From: Gyrodactylus bullatarudis
Lineage: Eukaryota > Platyhelminthes > Monogenea > Gyrodactylidea > Gyrodactylidae
Assembly: GCA_012064415.1 (NCBI GenBank)
Contig: SSNU01000096.1
Span: 581,936 to 645,935, forward strand
DNA: 64,000 nucleotides
Direction of reading: 5' to 3'
The notes under the pieces were generated by a model. That model was given only the letters and a program-made list of their open reading frames with translations. It had not been told where the DNA came from and searched no databases. The position numbers and the translations under genes were made by a program. Below are positions 35,479 through 46,084 of the stretch, one piece after another; within the stretch, counting starts at the first letter, position 1; every line of letters starts with the position of its first letter.

Positions 35479-36054
35479 NNNNNNNNNNNNNNNNNNNNNN
35501 NNNNNNNNNNNNNNNNNNNNNNNNNNNNNNNNNNNNNNNNNNNNNNNNNNNNNNNNNNNNNNNNNNNNNNNNNNNNNNNNNNNNNNNNNNNNNNNNNNNN
35601 NNNNNNNNNNNNNNNNNNNNNNNNNNNNNNNNNNNNNNNNNNNNNNNNNNNNNNNNNNNNNNNNNNNNNNNNNNNNNNNNNNNNNNNNNNNNNNNNNNNN
35701 NNNNNNNNNNNNNNNNNNNNNNNNNNNNNNNNNNNNNNNNNNNNNNNNNNNNNNNNNNNNNNNNNNNNNNNNNNNNNNNNNNNNNNNNNNNNNNNNNNNN
35801 NNNNNNNNNNNNNNNNNNNNNNNNNNNNNNNNNNNNNNNNNNNNNNNNNNNNNNNNNNNNNNNNNNNNNNNNNNNNNNNNNNNNNNNNNNNNNNNNNNNN
35901 NNNNNNNNNNNNNNNNNNNNNNNNNNNNNNNNNNNNNNNNNNNNNNNNNNNNNNNNNNNNNNNNNNNNNNNNNNNNNNNNNNNNNNNNNNNNNNNNNNNN
36001 NNNNNNNNNNNNNNNNNNNNNNNNNNNNNNNNNNNNNNNNNNNNNNNNNNNNNN
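35479..36054. other. Assembly gap (576 N)
   Basis: A run of N lying between two nearly identical PLE terminal-repeat segments. Repeat-induced collapse is the likely cause. Open frames that span the N run are meaningless there. Confidence 0.99.
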
Positions 36055-36437
36055 ACAAAAGAAAAAGTATCTTTAACAACATATTTAGCATAATAAGAAT
36101 GTATTGGTTTCAATACGTCGATTAACCACTTGGCTAAATTATGTTGCGGACATGACGACATATCCAAGATCGGCCGGATAGGAAAAACCTCAGGAATGAT
36201 ATTATCTACTATCTTGTGTGTCTTAGGATGTAGATATAATCTAGACATCCTCGTATGTTTCTTAGCTATAAAACTTCTGGTTTTATCAGAAATTAAATTC
36301 CTATCAAATAATCCCTTAGCTATCTTATACATTGAACGTTCCATTGATTCCATTTCCTTATAATAATCCGATCTATCTTTCCCTGTGTTAATAAATTTAC
36401 TTTCATCAGAAAGAAAATCTAAGCCTGCTAATTGGTG
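36055..36437 (-). pseudogene. PLE RT-domain fragment (PLE-D2)
   Basis: Minus-strand PLE piece carrying the region before RT motif A: FLSDES, YYKEMESMERSMYKIAKGLFDRN, MSRLYLHPKTHKI, IRPILDMSSCPQH, YVVKDTFSF, and running into the gap. It is truncated at 36437, where it meets plus-oriented terminal-repeat sequence head to head. It may belong to the same insertion as PLE-D if the gap hides the missing RT part. Confidence 0.88.
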
Positions 36438-36611
36438 TTTTTTTAGCTTACATTTATTCTAATTTTCTTCAACTTTTACTATTTCTTTCAAAAATTGTAA
36501 AATATTATTTTCAATGAACTTTAAACTTATATCATTATTTATGTGTCACTACTGATGAACCATAAAGAAATGTACATTTAGTGAATAAAAATTCTTTTCT
36601 TATATATCTAC
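36438..36611 (+). mobile_element. PLE terminal-repeat fragment, plus orientation
   Basis: Starts with ttggtgtttttttagcttac (the pyrimidine-rich block preceding the repeat in other copies) and includes a hammerhead. Similarity to the PLE-D terminal repeat stops at about 36611 (tatatatctacaa). Confidence 0.87.
36546..36584 (+). ncRNA. Hammerhead ribozyme
   Basis: Identical in its paired parts to the copy at 35424-35462: tcacta, CTGATGA at 36552-36558, accataaa, GAA, atgtacat, t, tagtga. Confidence 0.82.
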
Positions 36612-36837
36612 AATTATGGTAATAATCTTCATCTTATTTGTCTTCTCAACTAACATGACTATGAAAGGCTTAACTTCTATTTCCAGGTGCCCTTCATCGG
36701 ATGGTGTTGGTTTTATAGACCTAAAAATAATTTCGATCTATAAGCAAATTTTTATATTTTCATGCCAAATATATATACCTTCAAAACCTCTAAATACAGA
36801 TTTGATCGTAAAAAACTCTTCCTAATGAATTTCATAG

Positions 36838-37110
36838 CAAGGATATCAAGATTGTAGATAATATATTTTATGAGGGTTTTGCGGCTAATCAGAGTCAATT
36901 CACAAGAAGAAGACTGATAATGGGAAATAGATCCATTTTGCCAGTTTCATTCCTCTAACTCATAATATTGGCTCAGTTACTGGTTTAGGAAAAAATATTT
37001 CTAGTCCAGAGGCCTAAAGAAATAGAAGAGTCAAACAGATTTGTAGACAAATTCATCAATAAGTCTGATGAAGTGGATGATGGGAAGAGAAAACTATTTT
37101 CTTGAAACAT
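36838..37110 (+). pseudogene. Strongly decayed PLE coding fragment
   Basis: Plus-strand pieces corresponding to KKTDNGK, FASF, GLGK, SPE, KEIEESK, RFVDKFINKSD and EKTIFL of the PLE polyprotein follow one another in different frames with stops. Much older than PLE-D. Confidence 0.75.
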
Positions 37111-37493
37111 TATAATGTAAATCGAAACATTCTGATGGTCTATAGTAATAAGCACATATAGCAAATAATAATTCAAAATTTATTGCTTAATATTCGATGA
37201 AAAAGTCATACTTTTCAAGGGAAACTTCTAACTTATTAGCCACGGCGCTCAGATGTTTACAGGGATATCCATTAATTTTTCCAAAACTACAAGAACATTG
37301 GAGTTTGTTGTAATTAACAACTCTTCTTATTTCACTATTTCAATCTTGGGAAAATTAAAATAGATCTTCTTTAGGGGTAGCGAAAATTTGTAAGAACCTA
37401 GATTTGCCTAAGTTTTTCTCCATCTACCGTTCAAAAATTTTATCTGACAATAAATCTGCTAGAGAAGGGAATTTTGAAATTAACCCTATTTAA

Positions 37494-37709
37494 CCCTTTC
37501 GGTGCCGATGGACATATATGTCCATTTTTCAATTTTTTTAAACCTTCATAACTCTACCAGTTTGATAGGTTTCTGGATCAATTAAAGTTTAAATTGAAGC
37601 CCACAATGTGAACTTGCATTAGTAATATTTTTAGCCAAATAACTTGGTATCTTCATAGCTAAATTTTGGTTTTTATAAAATTGTGAAATAGTCTCGGCAC
37701 CTAAAAGGG
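37494..37709. mobile_element. piggyBac-like MITE, 216 bp
   Basis: Flanked on both sides by TTAA (37490-37493 and 37710-37713). The left terminus CCCTTTCGGTGCCGA and the right terminus (reverse complement CCCTTTTAGGTGCCGA) are inverted repeats. TTAA targets with CCCTTT ends are the mark of the piggyBac superfamily. A short subterminal palindrome (ggacatatatgtcc) follows the left end. No coding capacity. Confidence 0.85.
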
Positions 37710-37713
37710 TTAA

Positions 37714-38462
37714 ATCCATCTGATATCCACAATTAAAAGAATAAACTATAAAACTGTTGGATATGAAGATTAGATTTACTATTTTGCAAAGCACTCAAAT
37801 CAAAATTATAGAAGAACTCATTATTTTTCTCGTGATGGCGAGAAGTACAAATATTTTTTGAATTTAAACAAGTATATGAGATGTTAAAATAACAAATTCA
37901 ATTTGACCAAAATTCGGACTCAGAAAGAAAGCCTGATTTTTACGTCATTTTCAAATGAGCTGGAATTTTAATTTTTTTTCGAAGATTGAAGCAAATCAAT
38001 CTTGTTACTTTGGCTCAATTAAATCAATTGAATTTTCCAATTATAAAGTGGTAAAATGATCCAAAATTTAGAAAATTTACTTCTCTGAGCTCTAGTAGTC
38101 AAACTCGAATCATCTGTCTAATTTTGATACTATGGATGTCTTACTGAAATCACTGACCCCAAAAGTTATTAGAAGGGAGGGATTATTCAAGAATAGTCTA
38201 CTCTTTGAGATTTAATTTTTTTCAGAATTTTTAAAAATACATCAACTTGTCGGCCCTTTTCATTGTGAGATGAAAATATAATTTAAAACCTATTAGGAAA
38301 GTATGGTCACAGAGAATAGGTTTACTATATCCATGTGAATCTTATTTGATGGAGGTTGTCTTCTGACACCTAGATGTTAAAATTCGGATAAGTAAGTGTT
38401 AATTCCATAAGAGAGTCAAATAATATTTGACTCATGGTGGCAGATGTAGACGCCTTTCGTTC
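37714..38462. other. Spacer with decayed foldback sequence
   Basis: No gene. Strings such as gatatgaagattagatttac and caatttgaccaaaattcgga near 37.76-37.92 kb resemble FBb arms, without a clear partner. Confidence 0.5.
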
Positions 38463-38530
38463 TCATTAGCTTTGATTCCGACCCGGGTCTTCAACGTAGA
38501 GAGGCAACGCTTCTAACCAAAAACTCCCAT
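38463..38530 (-). repeat. tRNA-like SINE head, tentative
   Basis: Minus strand reads like a degenerate tRNA: an A-box-like ttggttagaagcg and a B-box-like gggtcggaatcaaa at about the right distance. It lacks a proper acceptor stem, so a tRNA-derived SINE or tRNA pseudogene is more likely than a functional tRNA. Confidence 0.4.
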
Positions 38531-38873
38531 TCGTCTCCTATTATTCAACACCACCTACAGTGTCCTACACACTGGTTGTTTTGAATAATCAAAATGTAGA
38601 AATTACAGTGTTTTTATACATTAAACCCACTAGCTAAGTGTGACCACATGTCAATCTAAATTGATTGTCTTCTCAAAGTGTAATTATTCAAAAAATAATT
38701 TTGCTTTTGACCATACGGATAAATTATTGAGTTTCTTGTAAAATTAGTCAATCATGATATCAACTTGGTTTTGATGATCCGTTATTTAGCTTCGGAATAG
38801 ATCAGTGTGTGAACTAAAGATGACTAGTAAAAATAGATTCAAAGATTTAAAAATAAATTTATTTCTGAATCCT

Positions 38874-39276
38874 TTATTGGAAACATATACCATATTTTGT
38901 TACGTTACAAACATCAGTGGACATTTTGTTAGTAGATTTCGAAACATATGTGCAATTTTGATCAGCCAAATTACTTGGTTGTCCAGTGGCCCATGGACTA
39001 CAGTTTAAATTATATAACTTACAATTCACCGATATCATGAAAAGTGGCTGCAAAGATATTCGATCCCGAATATGTACGATGAGCTCCAACATGGCAAATT
39101 TCTTCAGGACATACATTACTGATGAAATTTATGTTCGCCGTATTGGGACCAGCTAACCCTTCTAGGCCACGTTCCCAACACCACAAATTTGCTTCTTCCC
39201 AGGTCATTTTGGTGGTTGTCACAGTGAAAGATTCAACAGCCAAAACTAACAAGGATAATAGTATTTCAAGTTTCAT
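38874..39276 (-). CDS. Secreted C-type-lectin-like protein 1
   Basis: Two exons, 39276-39023 and 38997-38874, joined across a 25-nt intron (38998-39022, GTAAGT...TAG, phase 2), give 125 aa. Signal peptide MKLEILLSLLVLAVES, then a short C-type-lectin-like domain: MTWEEANLWCWERG (first Cys), CPEEICHVGAHR (WIGL-like position), PWATGQPSN where lectins have EPN, DQNC and final YGICFQ. An ATG ten codons upstream (39306) lies before the expected transcription start set by the TATA box at 39325-39330, so the inner ATG is preferred. AATAAA overlaps the stop codon. QPSN in place of EPN suggests altered sugar or calcium binding. Sister genes are at 45.6, 55.2, 56.4 and 61.6 kb. Confidence 0.86.
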
Positions 39277-39324
39277 TCGAATTTTATTTTTCAATGCTGA
39301 ATCCATCGTTGTACTTTTGTACCA

Positions 39325-39330
39325 TTTATA
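39325..39330 (-). promoter_or_regulatory. TATA box of lectin-like gene 1
   Basis: TATAAA on the minus strand, 54 nt before the chosen ATG at 39276. Comparable boxes precede all five family members. Confidence 0.6.
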
Positions 39331-39841
39331 TATATGTGTGTCTAAAATTAATTAAAATAATTAAATCTATATTCAATCTATAATTCTCATTAGAAAAACT
39401 TTCGTAATACTTTGAAGTTGAGTTTAAGGGAGTGAATCAAATCACAATTCCAGATGAAAGCATGTTTATACAAATGTTTGGGGGGACTTACGGGGTCCTG
39501 TGAATGCATTGTATAACATTACGAACACTAGTCATTAATGACTCATTGCACAAGTGATGTGGATAATAACCCCATGTGAGAAAAATAGTCAGAAGATTTT
39601 CTCAATATTTAATTCTGATTTTCAATTTCGAAAAGATTTTTAAAGTTGCTTTCTGCAAATTCTATTAGAAATAGCCCTACTAAACATGGTATGGAAATGA
39701 TCAGCGGAAAAATCTCTTTCGAAAGGTTTTAATTTAGTTGAAAATTAATTTTTAGCCTATTTTTGGGTAAATATGTCTGCTTACAAGTAGTCACGATTTA
39801 CGAAAGAGATTTTTGAGGGGTAGAAATTAGGGGGATAACTT

Positions 39842-40265
39842 TTACACAGTTATTAAAGAGAGAGTACTGTACATTAACTGAATTAGAAGATCAAATGTCA
39901 GAGATTTTTTGAATAGAAAAGTTCCTGAAATTTAAATTTTAATTAAATGCATTACCTCTTAAAACAGATCTTCCTTTTCCACATTTACTGCATCTTTTGA
40001 AGTTTGGTTTGGGACTCATCTTCATCGTGCCTTCACAAGTCCCGTCTATGCATACAGATGGTGATATGTCTATAAAATTATGCTCTACGAAAAATTCTCT
40101 TGCTTTCTCATCCGAGTTACATAGCTCCCAAATATCGTTCTCCGATAAGTTCATCACACCAATTAATAACGAAACAATTTTTCCTATTATTCTTTCTTTA
40201 GAACCTGATGGAATTTGATTCGCTGGAAAATTTCTCAAGCCCATTTTCAAGGTATAGGAACACAT
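39842..40265 (-). CDS. Merlin/IS1595-like N-terminal-domain protein
   Basis: Exon 1 (40265-39956) and exon 2 (39924-39842) join across a 31-nt intron (39925-39955, GTAATG...TTTCAG, phase 1) into 130 aa. The join restores the conserved string RSVLRGTFLFKKSL, which interrupts cleanly without splicing. A C-x3-C pair (CIDGTC), a C-x2-C pair (CSKCGKG) and the SVxxGTFF-like motif followed by a hydrophobic helix resemble the N-terminal zinc-binding region of Merlin/IS1595 (ISXO2-like) transposases. The DDE catalytic domain is absent. It could be a domesticated fragment or a truncated transposon; no terminal repeats were found. A frame start at 40286 is TTG; the ATG at 40265 is preferred. Confidence 0.6.
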
Positions 40266-40286
40266 TTTGATTTTATAATCTATCAA

Positions 40287-41239
40287 GTCTATTTAGAAAT
40301 TAATCAAGCCTAAAATATACTTTTAAAAATAAATATAAAATAAGAGAGGTATTACAATGTATTTAGAAAGAAAAAGCTTGACTCATTGCATATTGTTTGA
40401 AATTAATTGTAATTAAGACTTGATTCGTTTTTGTAACTTAGTAACAGGTTAAATAGGTAAAAAAATACAATATACTTATACCTCTCCCTCCTATTTAATA
40501 CTGGAATACACCTACGAATACATCGAGTATCATTGATTCATTTTGATTGGTCCATTTCGACGCTGAAACTAGATTAGACAGGGGGGGATTTTCGCTGTAA
40601 CTGATTTAGACCATTACCTAAAAATTAAAATTTGGCCATATATACTTGGCGAATTTCTGCGAGCTTCTTTAGCCGAATTTCGATTCTTTGTCTAATCTTG
40701 AGCCGAAATATTAGCATTTAGTTAGTTCAAATCTTAAAATTAGTAAAAATGTGCAAAATTTGCGCATTTTCAAAATTTTTAAATTGGCCTAATTTCGACC
40801 ATATTCAAATGTTTTTGTATTTCAACCTCTCATGGGTCAATGCCATCGTGAAATTCAAAAAAAATTTGTTCCTAACATTATGGACAAAATTGTTACAAAG
40901 GAACATCACCAAGGAATACCCAATAGAAAAGGAAAGCAAAAATGGTCATAAAGATATTAAGAAACAGTTTATTAACGTTCGAAATCTACTTCCTATTTTC
41001 AGGCCATTTTATCTACTTGAAAATTAAAAAATTTGGTTGATCCGAGATCAGTTTTTGATATATAACTAATTTATTAGAGTTTAGAAGACAACTCGCTTTA
41101 GAACCAATATATAGCTATTTTCTCCGGAACAACTCACGAGAATAGGTACTATCATGAGGAAGAAGACTGCAATGGAACAGGCAAACAACAAGGAGCTGAT
41201 AGAATTCATGTAAAAGAAATTTAAAGAACTCGAGATAGA
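40287..41239. other. Spacer with a decayed FBb fragment
   Basis: At 40640-40800 the sequence resembles one arm of FBb-1 (gcgaatttctgcgagcttc, gattctttgtctaatc, tgcgcattttcaaaatttt). Otherwise nothing recognisable. Confidence 0.5.
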
Positions 41240-43110
41240 CATGAACTGGTATACCACACTAATGAACACCCACCCAGAGTTGTAGAACCAAAATCCCTAG
41301 CTATAGAGATCTTCAATATGATACTTAACCTCTACCAAACAGGTCGCAAGACAACAACGAGACTTATTCAAGAGAAATACTACTGGCCCAACATTTTTAA
41401 TGAGATCAGAGAGCTCTCGCAAAGAAATCACCCACAAACATTATTAGTCCCTAAAAGAGATTCCACACAATCCACATGGACGTCACAGATCTATCACCGG
41501 ATAATGGATTCAAAAACATTCTCACAATAACCGACAGACTGACAAGATGATGCGAGTGTATACCCTTGAGAGGAACTTCAAATCAATCTATTACAGAATC
41601 TGTAATACAAATGCAATTATGAACAACTATACCTTTTACAGACGAAAATAAGAAAAAACTAAGTACAAATAGGGACCTACATAGATTCAAAATGAGAGTG
41701 TAAAAAATGAGGTAGTATTACGTATTACAAAGTTAAATTTTTAAGGTCAAATACTAATTAAAATTTGATTGGTTGAAAATTAGGGGGCTTGCATAGAACG
41801 TAGAATAGTTTTTGTTTGTATGTGTCTATTCTCACAATGTGTTTACTAAAGTTGCATAGAGAGAGGAGATGAAGATGAGAGTTGAAGATGATAATTTTAA
41901 TATTCTAAGGATGGCTCCATTTTCGTACCTAATAAATCCAATAGAAAAAATTTAGAGCATATAAAAATTACCTTGATAGGAGAAAGGAAGAAATTCTTGA
42001 ATTCTCAAGAACAGGAGGTGACATCCTAAAATGTGAAATATGTCCTTTTCTTGATAAATAGACAAGTTTTAATTAAAAAATTTTCTCATTTTGAAATTCA
42101 AATTGTATCTTTTGAATTGGTATTTTCTTGATCACAGCATGCGTAAAAAGTATTTTATATACCATTAATAATACATATGCATATACCAACATACATAAAA
42201 CTCTAGGTAATTACATTATGCCTTTTGTACACAAGCATATATTCTCATTTTGAATCTACGTGTATCTTATTTTGTATTTAGTAACGTCTTTTTTTCCTCT
42301 GTAAAATGTATAGATCGCAGGGTTCAGAATCCCTAGAAAAATCGTCACAGACCGTCACATCTGTTTAAAGAATTCTGTTCATATATACAGTGAGTTGCAT
42401 AGATAACGCCTCGAGATATCTCTATCCTTTATTTATACCTCTCTGTCCCAATTCCATTGACCAATAATATTCGAGTATCCTATCAATCAATGAGATTGAA
42501 GCATGGTTTTCCCTATTCACTTTTTCTGTTTCTACTCTCTTCCCCCAGTATGAGTTTACGTTTAAAAAAATATGATTCTATATTTACCAAGTTGAAAAGA
42601 GAATTTTCTTGGCTTTAACAAGAAATAAAAATTAAGTTTCTAGCATCACGCATTACTGAAATAAGATAACTCTGTTATTATTAACTTCCTGATCAAGATA
42701 TTAGCACCATTCGATAAACAATGCTTTTTAACTGGGTTCTGAAATTTTCATTAAGCCAGCATTAAAAAACTCACAGAAAATTAGTTTATAAGTTCGGATC
42801 TGAAATAGGTTTAAAAATCTAATTCAAAATCCCATCACTCATGAATTTAGAATCGACTATACAGTTCATAAGTTTAACATTCTTACACTTTCACACATTG
42901 TCATGTTTTCTTCAAATGCAATAGGGTTTACGTCAGAAACGAACAAAGAAGACACTGCATATCAAACCTCTTCAATAGGACCCTACCGTGTTCTCGACCG
43001 CAATGATAAGTACTTCACATAAGAAATAAACAGTTCAACAGACACATTAAACATAGAGTGATTCAGACCTGCATTCCAATTCACAAACGATGAAAATACT
43101 TAAAAGAGGA
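41240..43110 (+). pseudogene. Ty3/Gypsy retrotransposon pol remnant (integrase)
   Basis: At 41280-41410 an integrase zinc-finger (H2C2) region: PKSLAIEIFNMILNLYQ, GRKTTTRLIQEKYYWPN. Near 41475-41600 the integrase core begins: HMDVTDLSPDNGFKNILTIT, with a TGA stop where a Trp codon is expected. Near 42970-43075 there is a typical Gypsy pol tail, GPYRVLDRNDKYFT and FRPAFQ, with more stops. Between these (about 41.65-42.9 kb) nothing is recognisable, so that part is eroded or replaced. No LTRs identified. Confidence 0.75.
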
Positions 43111-44149
43111 AGAACTGTCACGCTGACAAAACAAAGTGTAGTTCAAAATATGCTATATTTTTAAACCAACTCTCCATGTTGTGTAAAATAAACATTAACA
43201 TATAAACACGCAAAGAACAAGAATATTTAAAAATTAAATCTGTCAACATCAAGTCCCGAATCAAGAAAATGATCTAAGAAATAATCAGAAGAGAACAGGT
43301 CTCAGACTGTCAAATAAAGATGATAATAAAAAAGTTATGAATATTTAAAGTTTCATAAAAAAATAAACTCAAATAAATAAGTCAATAAAATTACTTACGA
43401 TGGAATTCGTTATTGATTTTTAATTAGTCATGTAGGTGTAATTAGGAACCAAGTGTCCATACATACATACATGGACAATGTGTGACTGAATGCAACTCAT
43501 GTAATTATAATTATAGACTATTATTATTTCTCACTCTTTAACGTGGCGAAGGGGGCACATTAGTTTTGGCATTTCAAGGTTTATTTTTATTCTGGGGGGA
43601 GGTGCGTGGAATTTTCAGTGAATATTCTCATACTCAAAAATTGGTAAAGACAAATCAAGCAAAACTCATATCGATTTTTTTGTATTATGTTACAAGTTAA
43701 GAAAAGATGTAATTAAATTAAAAAATGTATTAGTCACCTGTAATTATCCTCTTTATTCTGATTTTAAGCTTATAAAAAACAACCCCCCTCCCCAATATAC
43801 GATACCATTATGATCAGAATTCAATTCTATCTCGAATGATCTAAAAATCTCAACTTTTCAAAATTTTCAGACAAAAATTTATACCAGGTTCCTAATAGAC
43901 CTACTTCAAAGTACAATGACAAGTTATTTAATTATTGAAAAACTGTGAATATTCACAAATGTACACAAATGAACGGAGGTGTAGTTTTACACTCCCCAAA
44001 TACGGTTCCCACCTGTACCTTTCCATGCTTCTGGAATAAGATAAACAAAATTGTGAACATTTCAAATTTAGAACGTTTTTGAATTGTTTTATATTTATAA
44101 TTTTAACTTGAATTCACATTATTTCTTCATATTAAGTTGAAAAAATGAC
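43111..44149. other. Spacer, no gene recognised
   Basis: AT-rich. A short tacatacatacat run near 43460. At 44020-44140 lies an inverted-orientation copy of a repeat also seen at 46206-46256 and 47085-47205 (cttctggaataag, attttaacttgaattcacat). Confidence 0.5.
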
Positions 44150-44518
44150 TTGAATCCTTTTCATGCATACGTTGAGAATCACAACAGTTCCCCAGGCTCC
44201 AATGGTTGCATTCCAAATGACCTGATATTTCTGCGACCCCCACGTACCAAGTTCATTTCACATGCCACGGCTCAGCATGGTGTCAGTGTTCCAACAACAG
44301 CATTTGTTCGGAGAGAGATCAATGGTATAGTTTCCTCCAGTGTCAATTCTCAACTTGGATCTAACACGCTCATAGATGGTCAAGGTCGGTCAGTCCATGT
44401 AGCTAATGTGTTTCCTATGACTGGCGAGGACGATTTAGTTTCTTCGGACAATTCAGTTGATCCCGTACATCCTCAGAGAATCAGAAGAGCCCCACCAAGA
44501 CTGGATGATTATGTGTAA
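44150..44518 (+). pseudogene. Probable retroelement polyprotein 3' end
   Basis: An open stretch of about 122 codons without an ATG at its start: IPNDLIFLRPPRTKF, then an Asp/Ser-rich segment and the end QRIRRAPPRLDDYV. This end type (basic residues, PPxRLxDYV) is typical of the pol C-terminus of LTR retrotransposons, and the IPNDLIF..RPPR piece resembles the end of an integrase. It may be the continuation of the Gypsy remnant upstream, or a separate one. Base use is GC-richer than its neighbours, in keeping with a mobile-element origin. Confidence 0.5.
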
Positions 44519-44715
44519 AAGAGGGAAATGATTTATATTGACGCTAAAATTATTGTTTGTAATATTATTTAACTTTAAAAGTATCATTAATTTGTTTAAA
44601 ATGAAATATAAGCACGGGCAGTTTTTTGGAGTTCGAAATCAAGTCTTGTCAATCTCACTATCATTAGTCAATCTAAGTTGAATACAAATCAGGTGGGATT
44701 ATATTTAAATACTTG

Positions 44716-45057
44716 AATGTTAAGAATAGGTAGGTGTGTTTATCAATTATATGTGTTGTGACGAATTTTGATAATTTGCCGATTATGCATAATCTGCAGG
44801 AAAACATATATATAGCTTACTACTTGAGAGTAACTTGATAAAAACATATTACGATTATAATTATAATTATTCAAATAATCTATTGAAATAGAATTCTTTC
44901 ATTATTTTATTTAAATTTTGTTTGTTTTTATTATTAAAAATAATTTAATAATTCAAAATTAAAATGTTCACGTTAGACAATATTGAATCCATGTGTATAC
45001 TCTCAAGTAGTAAGCCGTATATATTATTGATAAACACACTTACCTATTCTTAACATT
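44716..45057. repeat. Rearranged inverted repeat
   Basis: aatgttaagaataggtagg...tttatcaat (44716-44748) is the reverse complement of 45025-45057, and tatatagcttactacttgag (about 44812-44835) pairs with 44998-45022. The centre is A/T-only. Probably a small DNA-transposon derivative; termini not resolved. Confidence 0.7.
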
Positions 45058-45214
45058 GAGGATTATTTTTTTTCATATCGATGAGTGATTGAAGTAATTT
45101 TGCAAAATTTCGTCCAAGTCAAGTACATATGGCCCTTAAATATATCTTATATTTTTATCATTTCCTGAAGAAGAATACCGAAAAATTCTAAGGATGAAAT
45201 GCTAGTTCTTATTA

Positions 45215-45420
45215 TTTTCACTTTTCTCTCAACTGTTGCTATTTATTGGAGAGTTTTGGTGTTTTTTCAGCTTACATATTATTCTAATTTTATTCATCTT
45301 TTACTATTTCTTTCATTATTTGTAAATTATTATCTTTTATCATTTTTAAAGCAATGCCATTGATGATGAATTCAAGTGGATACTCGGACGTTTATGAAAA
45401 ACAACGTGAATTAATGATTC
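45215..45420 (+). mobile_element. PLE 3'-end remnant with destroyed hammerhead
   Basis: Contains gttgctatttattggagag, ttttggtgttttttcagctt, ttttactatttctttc and a degraded hammerhead start (ccattgatgatg) that lacks the GAA/stem III part because of a deletion joining it to aagtggatactcggacg. Confidence 0.75.
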
Positions 45421-45492
45421 ATAATAGTTCTCATTAGTTATATAAAGAAAATAAAAGAGAATATTTTGAATCAAGTTTCAATATATTTCCAA

Positions 45493-45904
45493 TCATTCCT
45501 TACAGATAGCCAAGAATCTTTTCTCGCAAAGATCAATATCAACCCTTCTTAACTCATTAGAATAGACACCACAATCCCGATTATTCACTGGGGGTGAATA
45601 GCTCGTGAAAGATCTGTGAAAGTAAATCTAAAATTGAGGCTTACTCAGAAGGATTCACGTATTCGCTAGTAACCCAATCTTTTGAATTAACATAAACACG
45701 ATGCATTCCAACGAAGCATCTAGTCAGACAGAGATTTCCTGCCTGCTGAAATGTTGCTGGTGTAACAGTGGCGAGACCTTTTTTGCCATTTTCATAGCAC
45801 CATTCACGACCATCCTCCCATGACATGTGATAATCAGATATGGAAAGAGATGCACTCTTTGTGATCATTAGGAATGCGATACAAAGCAGACTGTAGTGAT
45901 TCAT
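45493..45904 (-). CDS. Secreted C-type-lectin-like protein 2
   Basis: Exons 45904-45645 and 45613-45493 with a 31-nt phase-2 intron (45614-45644, GTAAGC...TTTCACAG) give 126 aa. Signal peptide MNHYSLLCIAFLMITKSAS, then MSWEDGREWCYENGKKGLAT, CLTRCFVGMHRVY, exon 2 SYSPPVNNRDCGV and final LAICKE. The WIGL-like (FVGMHR) and Cys positions are kept but the EPN tripeptide is gone (PPVNN). The TATA-like box is at 45945-45952. A closer cryptic acceptor 17 nt into the intron would put the frame out; the 31-nt choice restores the family pattern. Confidence 0.85.
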
Positions 45905-45944
45905 TTTAGATAAGTTGAGATGGTTTTGATAAAGTTTTAAAACT

Positions 45945-45952
45945 AATATATA
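45945..45952 (-). promoter_or_regulatory. TATA box of lectin-like gene 2
   Basis: TATATATT on the minus strand, 48 nt before the ATG. Confidence 0.55.
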
Positions 45953-46084
45953 GCAAGGAATTAATTAAAACTAATTTGCTTCAAAGTTTAATATTGATTT
46001 ACTGAATTTAATAAGATTCTGATATTCTCTTTATCATCAGAGAAGTCATTGTAAATTCGATAAGTTAGATTCTCATCTTTGCTA

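Noticed and set aside
35427..36353. 308-codon open frame across the N run
   Set aside because: Two thirds of it is assembly gap; only the part from 36055 is PLE RT sequence.
37060..37080. Hammerhead core in gtctgatgaagtgg
   Set aside because: This ctgatga is part of PLE coding sequence (the MSDD region) and lacks the other ribozyme parts; the same holds near 50535.
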